A DNA stretch of 40,318 bases, taken from positions 1-40,318 of the forward strand of contig NZ_BAHC01000037.1 in NCBI RefSeq assembly GCF_000298195.1, written 5' to 3'. The DNA is from Gordonia rhizosphera NBRC 16068 (lineage in GTDB: Bacteria > Actinomycetota > Actinomycetes > Mycobacteriales > Mycobacteriaceae). Both the position numbers and the translations under genes were made by a program. Shown piece after piece: positions 36,468 through 40,318 of this stretch. Under the pieces are notes generated by a model. The model worked only from the letters and a program-made list of their open reading frames with translations. It had not been told where the DNA came from and made no database searches. Within the stretch, counting starts at the first letter, position 1, and each line of letters opens with the position of its first letter.

Positions 36468-37541
36468 GTGAGCAGTCAGGTGGCGGGGGCACGGCAGGTC
36501 CGGGCGGAGGACGCGTTCGACGTGGAACGCGTGGCGGACTGGTTGCGCAAGAACGCCGACGATTCGACCGGACTGGAGGGCCTGCCGTCGGTTCGGCAAT
36601 TCTCCGGCGGCGCATCGAATCTCACGTTCCTGCTGACCTACCCGGACCGCGAACTGATCCTGCGGCACGCGCCGCGCGGCACCAAGGCGCGCGGCGCCCA
36701 CGACATGGGACGGGAGTACCGGATCCAGTCCAGGCTGTCGGCCGTACTGCCCTACATCGCGCCGATGGTCGCCTTCTGCGACGACCCGTCGGTGCTCGGC
36801 GCCGACTTCTACGTGATGGGCAAGATCGACGGCATCATCGCCGGCACCGAGTTCCCCGAGGGTGTGTCGGTATCCCCGGAGCAGGCGCGGCAGCTGTGCC
36901 TGAACTTCATCGACGTCCTCGTCGAACTGCACTCGGTGGACCCGAAGGCCGCCGGACTCGCCGACCTGGGCAAGGGGTTCGGTTATGTCCGTAGGCAGGT
37001 CGAAGGATGGACGACGCGCTTCCACAACGCCCGCACCGACGATGCGCCCGACTACGAGCGGGCGATGGCGTGGCTGGCCGAGAACCAGCCCGACGACGTC
37101 GCGAACTGCGTCATCCACAACGACTACAAGCTCGACAACGTCGTCCTCGCCGGCGACGACGTGACACGGGTGATCGGCATCCTGGACTGGGAGATGGCCA
37201 CGCTGGGTGACCCGCTGATGGATGTCGCCGGTTCCATGGCCTACTGGGTGCAGGCCGACGACGACGAGATGACGCAGGCGATGCGCCGTGTCCCGACCAA
37301 TCTGCCCGGCATGATGACCCGCGCCGAGTTCGTCGAACGGTATTGCGAGCGTATGGGTTTTGAAATGTCGCCGGAACGCTGGCGGTGGTATGAGGTGTTC
37401 GGCGCGTTCCGCAGCGCGGTCATCGCGCAGCAGATCTACTACCGCTACTACCACGGTCAGACCACCAACGAGGCCTACGCGCGCCTGGGTGTGGCGGTGA
37501 AGGTGCTCGAGGGCCGGATCGACCGGCTCATCGCGGGCTGA
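36468..37541 (+). CDS. Phosphotransferase (APH) family kinase, ACAD10/11 kinase-like
   Basis: The product has 357 residues from the GTG at 36468, after GGAGGGAG. Kinase features are F-S-G-G-A-S-N-L-T-F (nucleotide loop, about 46-54), L-I-L-R-H-A-P-R-G, the catalytic H217-N-D219-Y-K-L-D-N loop, and the metal-binding I-L-D-W-E-M-A-T-L-G-D. This is the group in which members phosphorylate hydroxyacyl-CoA or similar metabolites rather than antibiotics. Pairing with the upstream ACAD gene suggests phosphorylation of a 4-hydroxyacyl-CoA so that the dehydrogenase can act on it (inference from the mammalian fusion). Confidence 0.9.
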   Translation: MSSQVAGARQVRAEDAFDVERVADWLRKNADDSTGLEGLPSVRQFSGGASNLTFLLTYPDRELILRHAPRGTKARGAHDMGREYRIQSRLSAVLPYIAPMVAFCDDPSVLGADFYVMGKIDGIIAGTEFPEGVSVSPEQARQLCLNFIDVLVELHSVDPKAAGLADLGKGFGYVRRQVEGWTTRFHNARTDDAPDYERAMAWLAENQPDDVANCVIHNDYKLDNVVLAGDDVTRVIGILDWEMATLGDPLMDVAGSMAYWVQADDDEMTQAMRRVPTNLPGMMTRAEFVERYCERMGFEMSPERWRWYEVFGAFRSAVIAQQIYYRYYHGQTTNEAYARLGVAVKVLEGRIDRLIAG

Positions 37542-37586
37542 GAGAGGGTATCGGCCGAATCACCGGTGCGCTTTCGCGTGCTCGTC

Positions 37587-37592
37587 TACCCT
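37587..37592 (+). promoter_or_regulatory. -10 box TACCCT for the SRPBCC/DJ-1 pair
   Basis: TACCCT suits a start near 37599 with a leader of about 45 bases, which carries GGGGGAAG before the ATG at 37645. Confidence 0.4.
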
Positions 37593-37644
37593 CATGTTTC
37601 ATATATGTGGCAACAGGGGTGGCCTCTTTGCTGACGGGGGAAGT

Positions 37645-38304
37645 ATGAGTGGTTGGGCAATTGTTGGTGTCGTGGTCGGGGTGCTCGCCGTGCTGGGTCT
37701 GTTCGCGGCGGCCGGAGCGATCGTGCTCTACGGACTGGCGACCAAACCGAACCGGTTCGCGGTCCGCGAGTTGGGGCTCGACGAGATCGACGACTACCTG
37801 GACCGCAAGGCATCGTTCGCGATCAAGATTGTGGAGACCACGCCGCTGCCACGAAAAGAGGTGTGGGAGAGGCTCACCGAGGCCGAGTACCTGACCACGC
37901 TGCCGTTCCTGCGCGGGCCGTCGTGGGCGCCCGACACCGGGGACCCCGACGGTGACTGGCACAGCGTCCGCGTCGGGTCGGAGCGGTCGATGTCGGGCAC
38001 GATCCTGTCCGTCGGGCAGCGGGTCGTCGAGGTCGTCGACGGTGAGCGGCTCACCCTCACCGGCACCGGGGTGTCGGTGCCGTTCGCGATCAAGAATTTC
38101 GCCGAACGGTTCACCATCGTCGACGGCGCGCGGTCGCGCACGGTGACGGTCATCTGGGAGATCGGTGGTTCACCGCGCTGGATCGGGTTCCTGCCCTGGC
38201 GCTGGGGTGCCCCGTTCATGCGTCCGATCCTCGGGTTCGTGTTGCGTCACGTATTGCGGCTCAAGCCGTTTCGACGTCCCTCCGTCGATCACCCGGCCGC
38301 ATGA
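37645..38304 (+). CDS. Membrane-anchored SRPBCC (START-like) protein
   Basis: The product has 219 residues from the ATG at 37645, which follows GGGGGAAG. One N-terminal helix (about 3-32, G-V-V-V-G-V-L-A-V-L-G-L-F) anchors it, and the rest is a START-like barrel: F-A-I-K-I-V-E-T-T, W-E-R-L-T, a glycine loop, V-V-E-V-V-D-G-E-R-L-T-L and R-F-T-I-V-D-G-A-R-S-R-T-V-T-V-I-W. SRPBCC folds bind hydrophobic ligands or act as cyclases; the ligand is unknown. The C-terminus (L-R-L-K-P-F-R-R-P) is repeated as a fragment 0.8 kb downstream. It overlaps the DJ-1 gene by four bases (ATGA). Confidence 0.82.
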   Translation: MSGWAIVGVVVGVLAVLGLFAAAGAIVLYGLATKPNRFAVRELGLDEIDDYLDRKASFAIKIVETTPLPRKEVWERLTEAEYLTTLPFLRGPSWAPDTGDPDGDWHSVRVGSERSMSGTILSVGQRVVEVVDGERLTLTGTGVSVPFAIKNFAERFTIVDGARSRTVTVIWEIGGSPRWIGFLPWRWGAPFMRPILGFVLRHVLRLKPFRRPSVDHPAA

Positions 38305-39020
38305 CCCAGGTCGCCCTGGTCGTCTATCCGGGGTTCACGGCGTTGGACCTGGTCGGTCCGTACGAGGTGTTGCGGATGCTGCCGTCGTCACAGGTCCGGT
38401 TCGTGTGGCACGAGGTGGGTCCGGTGACTGCGGACTCCGGCGTGCTGGTGCTCGGTGCGACCCATACATTCGACGAGACTCCGACCCCGGACATCGTGCT
38501 GGTGCCGGGCGGCAGCTCCTCGGTGGCGATACACGCCAACGATGAACGGCTGTGTGCATGGTTGCGGTCGGCGCACGAACACGCCACGTGGACCGCCTCT
38601 GTCTGTGCGGGTTCGGTGATCCTCGGCGCCGCCGGGTTGCTGCGGGGCCGACGGGCGACATCGCATTGGCAGGTGGTGTCGGCCGTGCGCGTCTTCGGCG
38701 CCACTGCCGTTCGCGACGAGCGCATCGTGCACGACGGCGACGTGATCACGTGTGCAGGCGTGTCCGCGGGCATTGACCTCGCATTGTGGATCGCCGGCCG
38801 TGTCGCCGGGTCGGAGCGGGCCAAGGCCATTCAACTGGCGATCGAGTACGACCCCGAGCCGCCGTTCGACTCGGGAAGCACGGCCAAGGCCTCCGCGGCG
38901 ACCGTCGCACGTGCCAATGCGCTGCTCGCTCGCGACAGCATCACCCCCGCGCACATGGGTGCTGGGGTGAAACTGATGTGGAAGCAGTCCATCGACCGAC
39001 TGCGGGTCCGTCGGGGTTGA
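38301..39020 (+). CDS. DJ-1/PfpI protein resembling isonitrile hydratase
   Basis: The product has 239 residues. The fold is a DJ-1/PfpI-type sandwich with the nucleophile elbow C102 in S-V-C-A-G-S and D16 in F-T-A-L-D. The flanking G-A-A-G-L-L-x-G-R-R-A-T-S-H-W and E-Y-x-P-x-P-P-F match Pseudomonas isonitrile hydratase (InhA) as I recall it, where C101 and D17 are catalytic. The residue after the cysteine is Ala rather than the Thr of that enzyme. Isonitrile hydratase converts R-NC to N-substituted formamide. No AraC-type DNA-binding domain is present, which excludes a GlxA-type regulator. Start codon overlaps the SRPBCC stop. Confidence 0.85.
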   Translation: MTQVALVVYPGFTALDLVGPYEVLRMLPSSQVRFVWHEVGPVTADSGVLVLGATHTFDETPTPDIVLVPGGSSSVAIHANDERLCAWLRSAHEHATWTASVCAGSVILGAAGLLRGRRATSHWQVVSAVRVFGATAVRDERIVHDGDVITCAGVSAGIDLALWIAGRVAGSERAKAIQLAIEYDPEPPFDSGSTAKASAATVARANALLARDSITPAHMGAGVKLMWKQSIDRLRVRRG

Positions 39021-39094
39021 GGGTGTTTGAGTGCCCACCCGTGGGCGAGCATCATCAGGCCGAACACCACCAGATCGAAGTCGGCACCGTTCAT
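39021..39094 (-). pseudogene. Relic of a DoxX-like membrane protein N-terminus
   Basis: On the minus strand from the ATG at 39094 the frame reads M-N-G-A-D-F-D-L-V-V-F-G-L-M-M-L-A-H-G-W, then turns into sequence antisense to the DJ-1 gene. This looks like the first transmembrane helix of a DoxX-type protein. The rest of the gene is absent, so it is probably a deletion scar. Identification rests on a short motif. Confidence 0.4.
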
Positions 39095-39133
39095 CCTGCG
39101 GCTCAAGCCTTTTCGTCGGCCTGTCGTCGATCA
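39095..39133 (+). pseudogene. Relic of a second SRPBCC gene 3' end
   Basis: TGCGGCTCAAGCC and the bases after it repeat the end of the SRPBCC gene at about 38255-38290 with scattered changes. The translation L-R-L-K-P-F-R-R-P-V-V-D compares with L-R-L-K-P-F-R-R-P-S-V-D in the intact gene. No upstream coding part remains. Confidence 0.55.
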
Positions 39134-39138
39134 GAGGT

Positions 39139-39161
39139 GTCACATGTACCGCAGATGTGAC
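39139..39161. repeat. Inverted repeat GTCACAT/ATGTGAC
   Basis: GTCACAT at 39139-39145 pairs with ATGTGAC at 39155-39161 over 9 bases. It could be a hairpin or an operator. The orientation (TCACA before TGTGA) does not fit a CRP site. Confidence 0.4.
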
Positions 39162-39204
39162 CAGCGGATGATTCGGCCGTGGTAGCGGGTTCACGTCGCC
39201 ACCA

Positions 39205-39238
39205 GTGTGCCCGCCGGACCGAGATCCGGCGGGCACAC
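39205..39238. terminator. Perfect 14-bp hairpin downstream of the DJ-1 and HNH genes
   Basis: GTGTGCCCGCCGGA (39205-39218) pairs perfectly with 39225-39238 around a 6-base loop CCGAGA. No T tract follows on either strand. It lies in the 365-bp spacer between convergent genes, so a bidirectional terminator is the simplest reading. The palindrome GGGGCGCCCC follows at 39239-39248. Nothing coding is seen between here and the HNH gene. Confidence 0.6.
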
Positions 39239-39361
39239 GGGGCGCCCCTGTTTCACACTATGGAGTTTTCAAGGAACGTGCGTCCCGGGCAGTCCCGGGT
39301 GGTCTATTCGGTCGGGGCAGGACGTGCTGCTGGTCAGGTGTGCTCGGTCGTGGTCGGGTCA

Positions 39362-39379
39362 GGCCCTGCTATCAGGGCC
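39362..39379 (-). terminator. Short hairpin directly after the HNH gene
   Basis: GGCCCTG and CAGGGCC (7 bp, loop CTAT) lie a few bases past the nuclease stop on the minus strand. No T tract follows, which is common in actinobacteria. Confidence 0.45.
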
Positions 39380-39385
39380 CTGCGG

Positions 39386-40318
39386 TCAGGCGGCGACGCC
39401 GTCCAAGCGCATGGTCCGGCGGTTATACGCGGGTATCGGCGTGCGGTTCGGGTCCTGCTCGACGGGTGGGAGCAGCCAGGGATGCCGGTCGGCGCCCATG
39501 ATGATGTCCCAGCCGGAGGCGTGGATTTGGGCGTGACATGAGGTGCACAGGAGGCAGCCGTTGTCCAGGTCGGTGGGACCCCCATCGGCCCAATGGTGCA
39601 GATGATGGCATTGCGTATATCCTGCTGCCGCACCGCATTTCACGCAGCACTGGTCGCGGACGATCAATGCTTTGCGTTGATGATGAGTGAACAGGCGCTG
39701 CGGGTGTCCCATGTCCAACGGCACCTTCTCGCCGTCGACGATGATCGCGGTCACGGTGGCGTCACAGGACAGGGTTTTCGCCAGGGTCTGCGAGATCGGG
39801 CCCAGCCACTGCAGGGCCGCCGCATCGGGGGTGTCGGCCGGGACGGTCAGGTTGAGGTGTGTTTTCGGTGCGGCCACCAGTTCGGTGACCCCCGAACTGG
39901 CGGCACGTGCGGCCGCGTCCAGGATCATCTCCAACGCATCCGCACGGCGCTGCCCCGCGGATCGGGCATCCTCGGAGCCGTCGGGTTCGGGGCGTTTACC
40001 GGCCAGGGATTCGATCGCCGACACCAGTTTCTCCCCGATCACGATGTCCAGGTTCGCGTGTACCTCCAACCGCCCATCGTCGGTGGGCGTGCTAGTCCAC
40101 TCGTTGATGGTGCGGTCCTCACCGGCCGGCACACCGCCGTGGTCGTCGGCGACCTGGTTGCCGATGCTGCGGGCGGTGTCGAGCACCTCGCGTGGGGTGG
40201 CCCCGGCAAACGCCTGGGCGATCAGGGCGAGTTGGTGTTCGATGCGTGACACCTCGCTCAACGGTTCCGGCGACCGCTTCTCGATATGCCCCATCCCGCG
40301 GACCAGGGCGTCAACATG
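39386..40318 (-). CDS. DUF222/HNH endonuclease domain protein, 5' end outside the window
   Basis: At least 310 residues are visible. The frame stays open to the window end at 40318, where it still reads H-V-D-A-L-V-R-G ahead of the in-frame ATG at 40294, so the true start is probably outside. The N-terminal part is a DUF222-type helical region with an R-R-A-D-A-L segment. The C-terminus is an HNH nuclease: C-V-K-C-G-A-A-A-G-Y, C-H-H-L-H-H-W, G-G-P-T-D-L-D-N-G, C-L-L-C-T-S-C-H-A-Q-I-H, with zinc cysteines and catalytic histidines intact. These 13E12-like proteins are multicopy in Mycobacteriales, some linked to mobile elements; function unsettled. Confidence 0.9.
   Translation of the reverse strand, partial: HVDALVRGMGHIEKRSPEPLSEVSRIEHQLALIAQAFAGATPREVLDTARSIGNQVADDHGGVPAGEDRTINEWTSTPTDDGRLEVHANLDIVIGEKLVSAIESLAGKRPEPDGSEDARSAGQRRADALEMILDAAARAASSGVTELVAAPKTHLNLTVPADTPDAAALQWLGPISQTLAKTLSCDATVTAIIVDGEKVPLDMGHPQRLFTHHQRKALIVRDQCCVKCGAAAGYTQCHHLHHWADGGPTDLDNGCLLCTSCHAQIHASGWDIIMGADRHPWLLPPVEQDPNRTPIPAYNRRTMRLDGVAA

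Noticed and set aside
36468..37541. Aminoglycoside resistance kinase
   Set aside because: The fold is shared, but the linkage to an ACAD10/11-like dehydrogenase and the general metabolite-kinase motifs give no support for antibiotic modification.
38301..39020. GlxA-type transcriptional regulator
   Set aside because: The DJ-1/PfpI domain fills the protein and no AraC-type DNA-binding domain follows.
39139..39161. CRP site
   Set aside because: The half-sites are inverted (TCACA first) and separated by 13 bases rather than 6.

Overview
The window is high-GC actinobacterial DNA with densely packed genes, frequent GTG starts and many TAnnnT -10 boxes. The central part has the gene content and order I recall for the Mycobacterium tuberculosis Rv0858c-Rv0877 neighbourhood: a DapC-like aminotransferase, XPB helicase and its partner, moaC-mog-moaE, rpfA, moaD-moaA, a cold-shock protein, a DUF2771 protein, an MFS protein and a DUF3027 protein. 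Together with MmpL transporters, cholesterol oxidase, acyl-CoA dehydrogenases and a DUF222/HNH nuclease this points to the order Mycobacteriales. Gordonia is the most likely genus, by inference; no rRNA is present to confirm it.

Region 1 (1-11.5 kb): the end of a YceI protein closed by a strong terminator, a membrane class III nucleotide cyclase, a short-chain dehydrogenase, a small exported protein, an AlkB-like dioxygenase, an MmpL transporter with a TetR regulator and a twin operator, a Tat-exported cholesterol-oxidase-like enzyme, a luciferase-like oxidoreductase and the aminotransferase.

Region 2 (11.5-17.6 kb): two adjacent paralogous cysteine-rich surface proteins (one with a QYPGTQ repeat linker, one a lipoprotein), then the XPB helicase and its helicase-associated partner on the minus strand, and a small conserved protein.

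Region 3 (17.6-22.4 kb): molybdenum cofactor genes on both sides of rpfA. The plus-strand moaC-mog-moaE operon faces a minus-strand operon of a small membrane protein, a flavin reductase, moaA and moaD, with rpfA downstream under its own promoter. The 440-bp rpfA leader holds a c-di-AMP (ydaO) riboswitch, a well-placed -10 box, an MtrA-like box and a perfect CRP-type palindrome.

Region 4 (22.4-30 kb): cold-shock protein, DUF2771 and MFS genes, then a DUF3027 zinc-binding protein followed after 5 bp by a large Hsp90/sacsin-like GHKL ATPase.

Region 5 (30-40.3 kb): lipid and accessory genes. These are a TetR/acyl-CoA dehydrogenase pair sharing an operator, a second MmpL transporter with a hemerythrin gene, a PAP2 phosphatase, an acyl-CoA dehydrogenase plus aminoglycoside-phosphotransferase-like kinase pair resembling the two halves of ACAD10/11, an SRPBCC membrane protein coupled to an isonitrile-hydratase-like DJ-1 protein, two gene relics, and a DUF222/HNH nuclease that runs off the end. 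I see no tRNA, rRNA, CRISPR array, prophage or insertion sequence. The most notable items are the multi-signal rpfA leader and the DUF3027/GHKL ATPase pair.
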